DNA from: Triops longicaudatus
Taxonomy: Eukaryota > Arthropoda > Branchiopoda > Notostraca > Triopsidae
NCBI GenBank assembly: GCA_022885665.1
Contig: JAGQDJ010000098.1
Span: forward strand, 124,001-188,000
DNA length: 64,000 bases
Direction of reading: 5' to 3'
The first letter of the stretch is position 1, and every line of letters begins with the position of its first letter. Made by a program: the position numbers and the translations under genes. The notes under the pieces are model-generated. The model did not search any database. It worked only from the letters and a program-made list of their open reading frames with translations, and had not been told where the DNA came from. This document shows, one piece after another, positions 12,101 to 24,759 of this stretch.

Positions 12101-15100
12101 TTACGTTATTGTCATTTTTTTATTCATTTTATGCGTCTTATTTTTTATTGACTCTTGCTCAGGATTGCCTTAATAGCTTGTAATTCATCTCATCAAATAT
12201 TCAAAACCAGGAGATATAAATCACATTAACAGTCATTGATTGATGGACTTTGTCGTGGGCGATCTTACTCCGGTAAAGTGTGCGTAATTGTTAGTGTCAC
12301 GTTTCCTTTTTCAAGGAGTTCGGTGAGTCATGCATATCCAAATGTAAAGTGGAAAAGTTAAGCTGGCAGGTCGCTTTTCTGTGTGTATACGTTTGGACTG
12401 AGATGTAAAGGCTTATGCAGTATGAATGCAAAGGCAGAAAGATGGATAAGCATTTCTTAGCATCACGATTTTAAAAATGCTGTTTCACGAAAAAAGATGC
12501 CAAAACGAGTTTGAGTTCCGATTTTTCTTATAACGCAACCGGAAGCGACATTTCTTTTCTAGTAAGCGAACAGCAACGTTTGCAGTTATACCTCAGTTCG
12601 AATCAGATTTCCTTTTTCCTGATCAAACTTTCAACGAAAATAGGAAGTTGTCACGTGAAGTTACGTTTCGGTCGCATCGCATTTCTCAAACTATTAGCGG
12701 AGAGTGGATTTTGTGTTTTTGAAACAAAATCATTGATTTTCATAGTTCAGCGTAGAAATACTCGTTAATACCAATGTTCTTCAGTTATTGCTTTATAGAT
12801 GTTGCAAAGATTCATCTGCGCAATTAGTCTTTCGCATAATAATTTATCTAACACTGGTATTCTCATTAGCGTCACGCTTTACCCTTTGATCCTGCTTGAA
12901 TCGTTCCCCTCAGTAACTCACCCCAAGTGTATTAGTATAACTTATAATTACTTGCATACCTTGTGTGGCATCACAGCTATTCGTCCACCCAGTTCCCTAT
13001 TTCCGAGCCATTAAAGACTCGTTCCTGACTTTGGTGAATGGACCGCAAAATTCTACCTAACTCGTTGCAAAAAAAGCCCTTAATCATGTTACACACGTAT
13101 AATAAACCTAATTTACCTATCCAAAAGTGCTTTCGTCTATTAGACTGTTATACACAGTTGGGCAAAAACACTCTTCTACGAATCGAGTCGTGTTCCGATC
13201 CGATCCGTGGCTGCATGTAAACTGTGGATCACGATCCGTGATCCGTTTTCCTGCTCAGTTCATTGCATGATCCTGATCACAATCTGTGATCTGCGACCAT
13301 AATCTTGGATATTTATCCTTGATCCGTTTTCGCGATGAGTGGATACAGTTTGATCCAGATTGCAGATTTCGAATCACGATCCATAGTCCGTTATCCATGA
13401 TCCGTTTTCATGGATCTTTTACTGATACAGTGTCATGACCTTGACTCATGACTCGACCCGGATCTTGACTCATAGTGTAGTAACTCGCTTTCCAAACGTT
13501 TTCCAAACGTGTTGCGGCCCTTGTGGGATCAGGTCAATCTGGCCCCACAACAGTTGCGAGGTCGGTAGTCTGGTATTGCGCAATCCCCTTTGGCAACCTC
13601 GCCTTTTGTATATATAGTTGTGCACTTAGAGTCTGGTTCTCTAACTCAAGACGCTGAAGCCTTTCCAAGATTTCTTGAACAGAAACAGCAGACTGGTCCA
13701 TTTCAGGAGAGTGTTATGCTGTCAGGAATTGCAGAACAGAAACAGGAATGGCAGAACAGAAACGGAGTTGTATTAACTTCAGAAAATGTTGTGTTTACAC
13801 TTAGAGTAGTTGACTTGATCTAAGTGAATAACACTCTGTTTCGTGAACCAGAGTGCACAACTATATATACAAAAGGCGAGGTTGCCAAAGGGGATTGCGC
13901 AATACCAGACCACCGACCTCGCAACCGTTGTGGGACCAGGTTGACCTGATACCACAAAGGCCGCAACACGTTTGGAAAACGTTTGGAAAGCGAGTTACTA
14001 CACTATGAGTCAAGATCCGGGTCGAGTCATGAGTCAAGGTCATGACATACAGTCAGCATTTTGCGAATTTCTTCCATTAAAAAAATGCTTATTTAAAAAC
14101 AATTTTTGCTGTCATACAGTATCAAGAAAATACTGCCTGTGTTCTAACTGTAGTTATTTAAACTCGAACAGTACACTGCTGTTTTATTAATCGTTTCAAT
14201 CAATTGTCTTCTGGAATTGATTTGAAACTTCTATAATATATCAGAATCCGATTTTTTAGTTATATGTTATACGTATTTTTTAAATAGCTTACACGTGGAA
14301 AGATTTAGGGCCGATTCCCACCGAAGGATAAGGCCTTATCCCCACGACCTGCTTATGATCTCTTCACCTACTTGTCGCACGTCAACAAGCCTAGGTGAGG
14401 ACGAATTCATTAGGGAATCAATGCTAGACTAAATTAAGAAGGGATAAGTTCTTTCCCTGCCCCCTTCATTTCAGTAAACAAAGAAAGTTAGCTCGAACCC
14501 GTGAACGTCGACGCTTCGCTTTTCCCTTCCTCGTAACTCACTTATGCAGCTCTTAAAACCTTACGATGTCAATGGGAACTGGCCCTTAAGTTTATCCTGC
14601 CAGAAGTTGCCGCTGAATTTCTTATACATATTTATAACTGTATTGGTTCTTGATTTTTTGACGATGTTGATAAACCAAAAAATAACAGTAGATAAGCCAA
14701 AACTCCTGAAATACCGAAAAAGTGGTTATCTCCCATAAAGTGAATTAGAGAGTTTTTCTTAGTAATTACAGCGGGTATAAACAATATTGAGGCATCTTTT
14801 TGTAGTGTTTTCTTTTTAAGATCTAGTTCCCTAATGCCTGACACAGAGGACCATTTCCATTGTCACAGTTTTCGTTTTTTTTTCTTCGCGGCAAATCATA
14901 CATTTCACTCATAGAATCTCTCGAGAGTTATAGTCATTCTGTCTCGTTTCAGATTCTGAAGTCATCGTATATCGCCTACCACCCCAAAAATCGTCTATTG
15001 AATTTTCGACACGTTTTTGGCGTCGTCTTACTCCCTTTTCCAACAAATGTCAGTGCTTTCGTCGCTGACTGATGCTGAATGCAAAAAAAAAAATGCATTG

Positions 15101-18100
15101 ACAGAAATTTATTGCTACTTAGCACATGGACAGTTTTTTCTTGATCCTTTCGATAGACTTGCCCTTGTGCCTCGCTTTCTTTTTTCAGCTTCGTGTTCAA
15201 AAATACAAGTATTCATTCTTGATAATATGGTGAGAATTGAACTTCACTTCTCTCGTACATTTTATTCTTTCTAACAGAAACACAAATTTTCCACGCTGTC
15301 GATTCCACGCAGCCTTTTTGTTTAGAACGCCTTCAGTCCCGTCATAAAACCTGTCGTCGGGTACCGTACAACAGGTTAAACTGTGTTACCATGTTACTCA
15401 TGTAGCAGAAGTAGCATGCAGCCCTTTCAATCTGGCACTTGTCATTGCTTCCTGTCAAGAGCGATTTACTCACTGGTGCTCACTTTTCTGAGGGTACTGT
15501 CCTTAGTACACGTAAATGAATGCTCTATTATCCCTATCCTTTCTACCCGACAACCAGGCTTCTCTGTATAACTTATATTGTTACCCACTTGGAGAAGGGC
15601 TATGATTTTCGCAGAAAAACTCCAACCTTAAACCTGACTTCTTCTTTAAAAAACTAAAAAGACTTGAATATGTTGTAATATTCACTTTTGGAAACAGTTT
15701 GAATCATACTGATTGAAAAGTTATAAGCATTCTTAGGAAAATTAATTAACCGTTTCAGTAGACTCATTACAGATTCACATTACGGTTTGGGGCAACGAGA
15801 CACACGCTGATAACAATATTGAATGCAAATAAAAGTTTTTTTGTTGCTAGCGTCATGTATGACTCCGCCTTCTTGGGAGTTATTCGTTTAAACATCAGGT
15901 TATTCGGAATTCTGCTCTTCCGCGAGAAGAATTGCAACCGAATTTGTAGAATTCGCTCGCGCACTATCGTATTTGCTCTTTTGCCATTCAGTTGTTCACC
16001 CGTTCTGGTCAAAGTGAATTTTTTCTATTTATTTTTTTCTTTCTTATTTATTTCTGCAATCCATTTCAGAAAGAGTCGAAAGCATCCTGTTTCATAAAGA
16101 TAGTTCTTGCTGATGGCGAGGAAACAGTAGGCTAATCATGTACAATATAATTAGGCTGTGACCTTAATCCTAACCGTACTTCGGACGGATCAACGGATTT
16201 CCAAGCTAATCAAGAAACCTGACCTTTTCTGAGCTCACTGTTATTTTATCTTTTCGATCGTGCGGCCAAAATTAGTAACAAAAGGTGGAAGAAAGGCGGG
16301 ATGAAGCTTCCATCATTCAAGACTGAGCGAAAGAAATGCACATGGACCTCAAAGGAAGATCCATGTTGTATAACAGGTTAAACCCTCTTGCAAACTGTAA
16401 AATGCACAACAAAGCAAGTCTAACTCGTTGACAAAAAAAGTTATTTGGCATAATTCAACGTTATATTTTTCCATAGGAATTATTTAAAAATGGGCAGTTT
16501 TCCTAAGCTGTTAATTACTGACAATTCGAGAATTCAAATAACAAAGGCTAAAAGAGATAAATTTCTGAAGCTTGCCAGTTGTGAGTAGCCTACTAATAAA
16601 TAAAACAACCATATCCTTTGTTCAAGCTTACCAGTCAATATTTATGTAATTCTAAAATTTTCCAATATTTACCGCTGGCGAATTTGTGATATATGGGTCT
16701 TCTAAGCTTTTAGCATCGTGACAGCTCGTGAACTGAGAAACTGAGCGGGAATGAATCACTGATTCCCGGTTCACTGCGTTGTTGCGTATCGACGAATCTA
16801 AGCATTGCAAGATTTCGCTTGAAGAGACGACAGATCGTTTGCTCGATCTTTGTCAACACCTTTGAAAGCTCCTGATACTTCCTTTCTGACAAAATTTTAT
16901 GTAATACGAGAATTTCTCTAGAAAAATGCTGAAACGTGAATGTATAGTTTGCGTTAGAAAATTACGTGGAGCGAACTTATGTAATGGCAAGATTGCCAAA
17001 GAGGGTGTTCCTTTAGCAATAGAGTTTGGTGTCGCTTAAGAGTATAAATATTACTTCAGAAGGACCCATGGAGAGGGCACCTTCAAGTGCGTCTCCTGTT
17101 GATGGCTCTTATGAAAATTACGTTTTAATTTGCAACAACTTACGTCAGGACTTATAAGGAAATCCTTGTCAAGTGTTCAATTGCAACACTGAATGGGTGG
17201 AAGCGGGCGAAGGTTGTAATAACACGTGGTAGTTCTGACTACGCCGAATGGTCGGTTTATGTGTTTGCCCTTATGCGTGATGTTCGTCGTTAAGTTATCC
17301 TTGCACTCTCGTCTCCCATGCTGTATAATTTGTCACTCAGGAAACGTTATCCAAACAGTAGTAGTAGCTCCGCTGAAAGTCAAAAGACTTGGCACCAGCT
17401 GTGTGACGTTGCTGGCTTGACAGTCATTTCGTTTTTCTTTTCCATTTTAGCGCAAGGGAGACAAATTTTCGTCAGAGGAACTGATATAGCTGCTAAGAAC
17501 TAAGACTCCGAGCTCGCGTTTCATTAACATGTACGGTAGAGCGTTGCGTAGGCAAATTGATCCATGGTTTTCTCTCGTTGACACTGCTAAACGGTCCTGT
17601 TATGACTTTCCGACCCCTAGGGGGTAAACTTAGAGAGTTGCCTCAAGGAAAACGCCGCGTCTAGGACACGGAAGTCGAGCGGGAGGAAGAAAAAGCTCGT
17701 AAGGTTTGTTGTGGTGGTCGTAGGGATGGCTTATGCTTTTGGGAATAACAAAATTAAATAAAAAACAGAAGCTATGTTCAACCCGTCGTGTAAGCCAGAG
17801 ACGGAAGGACCCCAAATTATTTGCCCCGTTGCACGGTTTTCTGCTTTTTTAAGCCCAAGAGTACGGGCAAAGAAATGTCAAAAAGCTTTTTCTCTTTAGT
17901 AGCCTACGGAGCGTGTTCCGTTTCTCGGGAGTGAGCACAGAAAACTCTGCATGTCAACAAAAGTAAATTTCATAATTTGGCTTCACGCCTGGTAGGAATA
18001 CTATCCGCACAGTAATACCGTGTATTGCGTTGCATTTGTTGCCCTAGTTGCTTGTCTGGCATGATTCGTGCTACATTTCTGCATTGTCTACGGAGAAAAT

Positions 18101-21100
18101 TTTGACCGGGTGAAAACGTCCAGCGAGGCGTGAGATTCCATTATACCTTTATCAAATTGAGGAAGATTGGAAGGATTTTTCTTTAGCCGTGACGGGTGAG
18201 AAAGCATATGAGGTTATGTCATTTGGATAGGAAACGGACAGATGAGAAGGAAAAAAAACGACTCAAGTTTGAATAATCGTTAATGACCAGAAAATATGGC
18301 TTCTGTCTAATTCAAGTTGAAACAGAAAAAAGTGACACCGCGACATGTATTTCTTCTCCAAGGCTTCTCCGTGCGAATCTGTGCTCGGTCCTCACTAAGT
18401 AATGATGACTTACTTTTACCTTCTGACACATTTTAGTAAAGTTTACATTAAGCCTTTCACATTCCGGTTAACATAAGTAGCGAATTTCTGCGGTGGAGAG
18501 GAGTAACGCAAAGTCTTCCTCGCAGTAATGGCATGAGTGTTATTCATTTGTCGGAAAGCGAAACATACCTAGGAAACACTAAGAATACTTCTAGTCAAGA
18601 GTTCAAACTCTCAAAAACATTTTAGCTTCGACACTATAAATTACAAAGGATACTGATATCACAAAAGTTAATGGGTCCAGAAAGGTACCATTTGGGTTTA
18701 CCACTACATCGATTCTACCATTACTTTGCTAGGAACAGAACTGTAAGTGGAAGTTGAGCATCGTGGCTAACTGTTTCGCCTGGCAATTAAATAACCCATC
18801 AAATACAGCCAGTTTTCAGGACGATACCAGCCAGCAATAGGCTATAAGTATGGAGTATTTTTCCTGCATGACCTCTTTTTTTTGTAGGGTGAAGGATCTT
18901 GAACAATTTTGTGAACTAGATGTAATTCAAAAGTTAACCTCGAGTGGCCTAATTTCACCTGTGACTTGCTCCTAATTTTTATCCGATCAATAAGTTGCGT
19001 TCAGTATATAAAGAATCTTACATACAAGTTTTCAAAAGCTTGTCTGAGGAACTATTCAATCAGTTGTATGTTATTTTCTAATGTTTTATCAAGAAGGCAA
19101 GAAGACTTCGTGCAGAATACTAGCTGTTGTTTTTAACATCGGAAAGCAATTAGTACAAAAGCGCATTTCTCGCAACTACGTATCTCGTATTGTATAATAG
19201 CTCAGAGCATTCCTAATTTGTATGCAGTGCTTCCGAACATATTACAGTAACGCCACACAGTAACGTCAATAAAGCCACACGTTTTCCGTTTTTTCTCTTT
19301 GCGCAATAATCGCCAAACATAATTGATGTAACCCAAGTACAGCCTTGCGACTAATTTGCGACCAGTTTATTAGCATATTGGCCCGTATGTGGTCATTATT
19401 TCTTGCGAAGAAAGGGAGTAGGAACCAAACGCCATAAGCCTTAGACCCTTATTTCTTTCACCCTTCGCTTTTGTACCTTTTCTTCACCACCACCGACCGC
19501 AGAGTCATAAAAGGCTTACACAATTTCCTAAAGTGCTCCTTCCATCCCATCGCCCCCTCCCTTGACCACAATCTTGCCGATTATACAACTCGTCGCAGAT
19601 CGATATAGAAATTCCGGAGGTCAACTTCGTTTTCTTAGTCTACGGCCAGCTATCGCTGAAAGCCTACCGTTTTTGGAAGTCTTTAAAAGCTAATTTATCA
19701 CTTCACTAAACCTTACAACAGCTCTCCGACAATTGAAGCCATGCAAGTGTCGCAAACCATATTTTCTACATACATTTTTACATACTTTTATTACGCTCAC
19801 ACTTGGGATTCTTTTTATCAAAAGTGGGTGGTATTTCTAAAGGAAAAATAAAATTAGTTCTTTAGTTGAGAAGACTTTTCAGATTTATCCCATGCGTCAT
19901 AAAATATCCACAAAAATCGTCAAGAAGAGCCAACATTTTGACGCAAACATTTCAGCGTCCTTCAATGCTACATACGCAAACATCTCAATTCCATGAAAAG
20001 GTACTCATGTTTGCTTTTAAAACAAAGGACAGAAAACTAGATTATAGGCTTCAAGACATATTTACATATTTGCAGCCATTTTTGGCAACGTATAGCTGCA
20101 CCGGTTTTGTTCCTGTGCCCAATGAGAAGCTATATGAGGAACCTGTTTCACTGCTTTTATTTATTTAGCTGTATTTAACTTCTGGTCCTAACCGTCTTCA
20201 AAAGGGGGAGGAGGGTAAATTTCCCTACCCCAATCGTTGATCGGTTTTTCTGGGTTTTGTTTCCTGTTTTCACGCTCTAGCAGCTGGCTGATGCCTTGGA
20301 AACAGAAATCTATTTCTCACTCTGGCCCAAGATGGATGATATGGTTTTGGTGAGCTTGTGAGGAGAGGGTTGAAGGGTTGTATACTAGGGGGTGAGGGTG
20401 GGGAGCTAGTTCGGCGAACTTTGCGTAGCTTACTGTTATTTTGGGGTTTATTCACCCGCTGCTCCTTCCAACAATCAGGATTTTTGGGACACGAGAACCT
20501 CAACATGGAACACCACTTTTGAAGAAAAAGTCATAAAAAGTGTTATGGTACCCTTGTGCCATAGCACTGGATTAGACTTCTTTTTCTTCCAATTTTTCCT
20601 CCATTTTTTAGGGATGTGTTCACAGTCGTGGTAGCACGAAAGACACGGGTGGGTGTTAAGGTGTTCGTCTTCTATATATAAATATGTTACTGTAAGGAAA
20701 CGGTTTAATGAAAAAATGATACAATACGAACATGTGACATTGGCAGGAATAATTTCTTCAAATACTTTTTTCTTATATTCATAAGGAAGGAGGCAAAGGT
20801 TCTGACATTTAATCGTGAGACTTCCAAGTGTCAGGAGCGTTCAATGCGCAATAATTCAAAAGTGTGTTTTGAAGAAGGGCGTGTTAGATTAGTTAAATTA
20901 CGGTTGGGGATTTGAGTGTCAAAACGAAAATTACGCGTGAACCGAAAGATGGGTTTCGTGATAACCAGCGAACCTGTCGTGCTTCAGTATATAGGATTTT
21001 GGACTTTACGTGGGCAATGTGTCCTACATGTGTTTAAAAAATTAAGGAAAGAAAATATGGGACCATCAGAGGTTTCGGAGACAAGCTTCCTTTCCCAGTT

Positions 21101-22459
21101 AGTGCAAGGAAAGAAAAGTCTTCACCTCATTCAGAGCGTTTGAAAGTCGTTGTGTAGAGGACACCTTTCACCGATTAATGAAGGTGAGCCCCTCCTTGGG
21201 AGGCTTAATGAGACCTTTGTTGGCTCCACGCTTCAAATCTTTCCCATGATAGTAGTTTGTCCCGTCCTCCTTTACTCTGTCACAAGATGGTTTATTAAAA
21301 TTATCTATAATAGAAAAACCTGTTCTTCCAGAAAACAATCTTACTGATAAAACTTCTTAGCTCCTTGATTTCGAATATATGTTATACAGAAAGAAAATTC
21401 ACGACTTAAAACTCGGAGTCTCATTTACGGACATTTTGTTCTACATAGTCGCTCAGGCTGGTCAGAAATCTAAACGTTAAACTATGCAGGTATTACAAGA
21501 CTGCTTGAATGCGTTGTAATCGAGTGGCATTTGACGCGGTGATGTTATGTGGCTTTCAAAAGCGTTGTGAACTTAAAAAAATATCTTTTATTTTATTATT
21601 ACGAGCAGTAATTCCATCGATAGGACATGAAAAGGAGTCTTGTGACCCGGATGGAATTTGCTTACCAAAAAAGAAAAGTTTACTTGCTAAGATTTGTTTG
21701 TATCTTTCTTGTTAAAATCCTACAATATTTCTTCCACAAACGTGTCATTTGCCAAAATCATCCTGGAATCAATGTAGCTCACTGTTATACTTCTAAGAAA
21801 TCTACAAACCAGCAACAGTAGTGGGTATAATAATTTTTTTTTACAATGAAATCATCTTGCTTAGATTCCAAAATGTTTTTTTCGGAGCTTTTTCAGCAAC
21901 TACTAGACAGTGTCGTATCTGGTTTCTAATAATTACGTCCGTTAGAGTTACTAGCATCATAGTATAATTGGTTCAGCTCCATACTATGTTCTAAATACAA
22001 ATCCTTTTAAGAAATCTGAATCTCACGTCCCTCGGTTAAAATTGGTCTTAAAGCAGGGTTTTCTTTGAGTAGAATAGCTCTCGGATACGCGAAAAGTAAG
22101 AGAAAAAGGCTTCGACTTCTTAAAAACTTACCGACCGCAGTTGCCAAGATCAACAGCCCGAGCAGAATGCCCGTACCCAAGGTAATCATCAAATCGACAG
22201 GACCGGAATCCGTGTGTAAAGTACGAGAGGCGTTAACGCCTGAACCTATCGCTGAAGTCAACGACGAGTCGTCCTCGTCGATGACCAAGCCTGGATCCGG
22301 GTTGTCGGGCAAGATTGTAATCATGGGCACAAACATGGCCCCAGCAGTAATATTCACTTGGAACCACTGCAAAACGCTTGTTTCATACGCGGGCGAGGAT
22401 ACACTATGTTGACATTGCGTGCAAATCACCATTGGTGCATAATTCGAGCTAATAACCAT
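9148..22459 (-). CDS. Serotonin-type (5-HT1/5-HT7-like) biogenic amine GPCR, first two coding exons
   Basis: Class A G-protein-coupled receptor of the plasma membrane, probably for serotonin or a related amine. Exon 1 is 22459-22132: ATG, an ectodomain of about 85 residues with N-glycosylation sites NIT and NAS, then TM1. It ends in phase 1 after 'LILATAVG'. Exon 2 is 9391-9148: it starts with GA, restoring Gly in the TM1 motif 'GNIFVI', and continues through TM2 and TM3. Visible family residues are Asn of TM1, Asp of TM2 (LAVADLL), Cys before TM3 (TELCDMW), the amine-binding Asp of TM3 (TSTDVLCC) and the start of the DRY motif, cut by the donor after 'AIAAD' plus AG. 'VLCCTASILHL' is typical of 5-HT receptors. 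The intron is about 12.7 kb. TM4-TM7 exons are not found and the gene probably runs off the left edge. The amine subtype cannot be fixed without the rest. Confidence 0.85.
9392..13192. other. Receptor intron, proximal part, nothing recognised
   Basis: Part of the large intron between the two receptor exons. Open frames at 9220-9672 and 10139-10441 show no domain, signal or splice context, and the first is a shadow of the receptor exon. Confidence 0.5.
13193..13420. repeat. Degenerate GATCC-rich repeat with palindromic units
   Basis: The motifs GATCCG, TGATCC and the unit 'GATCCGTTTTC' recur many times in about 230 bases, for example near 13195, 13230, 13318 and 13400. Some units are palindromic, such as GGATCACGATCCGTGATCC near 13225. 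Spacing is irregular, so this is a decayed minisatellite or an array of short inverted units rather than a clean tandem repeat. It abuts the fold-back element and may be related to it. Confidence 0.6.
13431..14047. mobile_element. Long fold-back (inverted-repeat) element with 5-bp TSD
   Basis: The left arm 13431-13626 and the right arm 13852-14047 are 196 bases each and are inverted copies with about six mismatches and no gaps that I could find (about 97% identical). The loop between them is 225 bases. The element begins TGTCATGACC and ends GGTCATGACA. TACAG lies directly outside both ends (13426-13430 and 14048-14052), which looks like a 5-bp target-site duplication. The loop has a short internal duplication, GCAGAACAGAAACAGGAATG followed by GCAGAACAGAAACGGAG. 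No transposase is encoded. The two 60-residue open frames at its ends are the same arm read twice. The superfamily is not clear. Confidence 0.85.
14053..22131. other. Receptor intron, distal part, nothing recognised
   Basis: About 8 kb of AT-rich sequence inside the receptor's intron. Open frames here are short, lack domains and do not have paired splice sites that keep phase. A separate gene nested inside the intron cannot be excluded but none is supported. Confidence 0.5.
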
Positions 22460-24759
22460 TGTTTTTCACGATTCTTATCCTCTCATCTCCCTTCAGTACT
22501 CATTACTCGGGAATTTTTTTTTCTATGGAGAAACGAAACAGTATTTCACGTACTTAAATCCTTTTTTTTTCGCTTCCAAATAACAGTAGCAGCAAACCTA
22601 AACAATCACAATCCATGGATCAAAATGGGAATACATTAGCGAAGCTACAACCCGTAAGAAAATCACATGGAACTGTCTCTGGTCGTTGGTTCGCGGAAAA
22701 ATGGAGCAAGAAATGTTCCGCAAAAGTCATGTAAGGTTCAATCACTGTCAATTGCGATGATTTACGCTCAAGTCACGGATGTATTCTCCTGGGAAGTAGC
22801 ATGTGAACTACAAGGCAAAACGAACATCGCGTAACGGACTCAGTGGCGTCCTGTGCATTTGATGGTCTTCGAGTCTTCGGCTGCGCATTTGCGCATCCCT
22901 GGCTATGGTGAGTATGTGTGTGTACTATCTGAGGCACGAAACTCCTCAAGACAAAAGTCATTCGGAGCGTTTCAAAGGGCACGAGACAGAAGGGGAGAAA
23001 GAAATGAACGATACTGAAAACGATCATCGGCAACCGTAAAAAACTTCAATATTCTTTTTTTCATCGTCTACAAAGGATTCCATAGGGCCAAAGTCACTGA
23101 GTTCCTGAAAATATAATCTCGAATACTTTCATAAAAGGATTCTTGTGAGTGTTAAAAGCATGCAAGACACAAAAAGGGAGTTACGGCATTTATTACTGAA
23201 AAAATGGTAGGGCGGGTGAAAAAAAAAATAAAGCACAGGAACAGTTTGTTGAGCGGAAGCATAGGGTATAATATTGTGAAGCCAAAAGGCATTAGACCTT
23301 TAATTTTTTTCGCTTTTGTAAAAAAGTTGGGCGATTAATATCTGCTAGCAAGACGGACGCTTCTATTGTCCTCGGCATGTTTTCCTTAGCGCCCCCCAAA
23401 GTTCTTAACGTGGGATAATTAATGTTATTATAGCCGCCTGGAAATAAGCTGCTCTCGGAAAAGGAGGGTTGTCATGACAACCTCATTTCTGGTGACGGAG
23501 AATTAGGAGGAAATGGGAGGAAATTGGTAAAAAAAAAGTTAATTTTACTCTCACCCAGCTAACCATTCGCCCATGAAATTAGGCCAACGAATGGCAAAAA
23601 TTAAAGTTAGAATCTTGCTTGCGAAATGTCTCCGAAGAAAGTATTTGTGTGAAAATCATTTAATCGTTTCTAAGACGTATCAATAGGCTTTATCAATTGT
23701 ACCAGAACGGTTTTCCTGCGCCTGTAAAAAGAGCTGTTTGGTTAAAGGAGTTTAAAAACAATATGACACAATGTGTTCGTTGTAATTCTTGCCTTTTTGA
23801 TGAGTAAATGTAACACAAGATCCTTTGTCAAATCTTTGGGGAACTTCAACGAAAAGCGACACGTTTTGGGGACTACCAATTTTATAGTCCATGCATAATA
23901 AATTTTCGCAATATTCGTTGTTCTTTCAGTAAGTTCCGTTTAACAAGTCCCATTTCACCTTTGGGAATTTTCTGTCGAAACTTCCGCGTTGAACGTCGAC
24001 TTTGCTCTAACTTATGTATACTGTGGTAACTAACGAACGACCTGTGAAATCTCAAGTCCTTTCAATAAAAATTCATGTAAGTTATGACTCCCGAAATCTT
24101 CCGTGCTTTTCAGTAGGGCTGGTCCGCAGTCCTCTTCACGAAATCATACGGAACACATTTTGAGATATTAGGCATGTTACTACAGCAGTTTCATACTTTG
24201 CTGGTTGTATTTTTACTTCATTATGCCCCGTATTGAATAACGTTTTCTATTACTTCTGTGGTAAAAGTAATGTAAATAATAAAGGTGTTCTGTTTCTTGC
24301 AGTGGTAGTACTTAATGTCGGATTTCATAACCAACAACAAATCCATGCGTGCATCAGATGGGTGCTTATCTCAAAGCTCCCGTGTTAGAATTGGAGTTTC
24401 TCTAATCGTGTGGTTTTTCTACATGTTTCTTCCATCTCTATTACTAGCCTTTTTTAAGAAACCGAATTCATGTCAAAACGCAGCGGATGATGTGCCGCTG
24501 TCGTGGTAAGCCTTGTTCCAATGGTCGATTCCAGAAGTCGGCTCTACTTTCTTTTAAAGGTGGTTAGCGAGCTTGCATTGCAAGTCGACTGTCACTGAAA
24601 ATAGCGTCAAATTTCCCTTAACTTCTTTTGACGTCTATGTATTTCTCAGCACCAATAGTGATTTCCGTTTGGACACAGAAATTTCGTAAACTGGGATTAT
24701 TTTGTTTAACCCAAAAGATTTATAACTACGATTGATTATAAAAATCACTTTTCCTCCCT
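22460..24759. other. Intergenic: receptor 5' flank and cyclase 3' flank
   Basis: This separates the start of the amine receptor from the stop of the NIT-guanylyl cyclase, both on the minus strand. It should hold the receptor's promoter and 5' UTR. I see no strong TATA or initiator element and no coding exon. Confidence 0.4.

Noticed and set aside
13435..14043. Two similar 60-residue open frames on opposite strands (start MTLTHDSTRI)
   Set aside because: They are the two inverted arms of the fold-back element read in the same direction relative to the arm. No domain, and no sign of selection on protein sequence.
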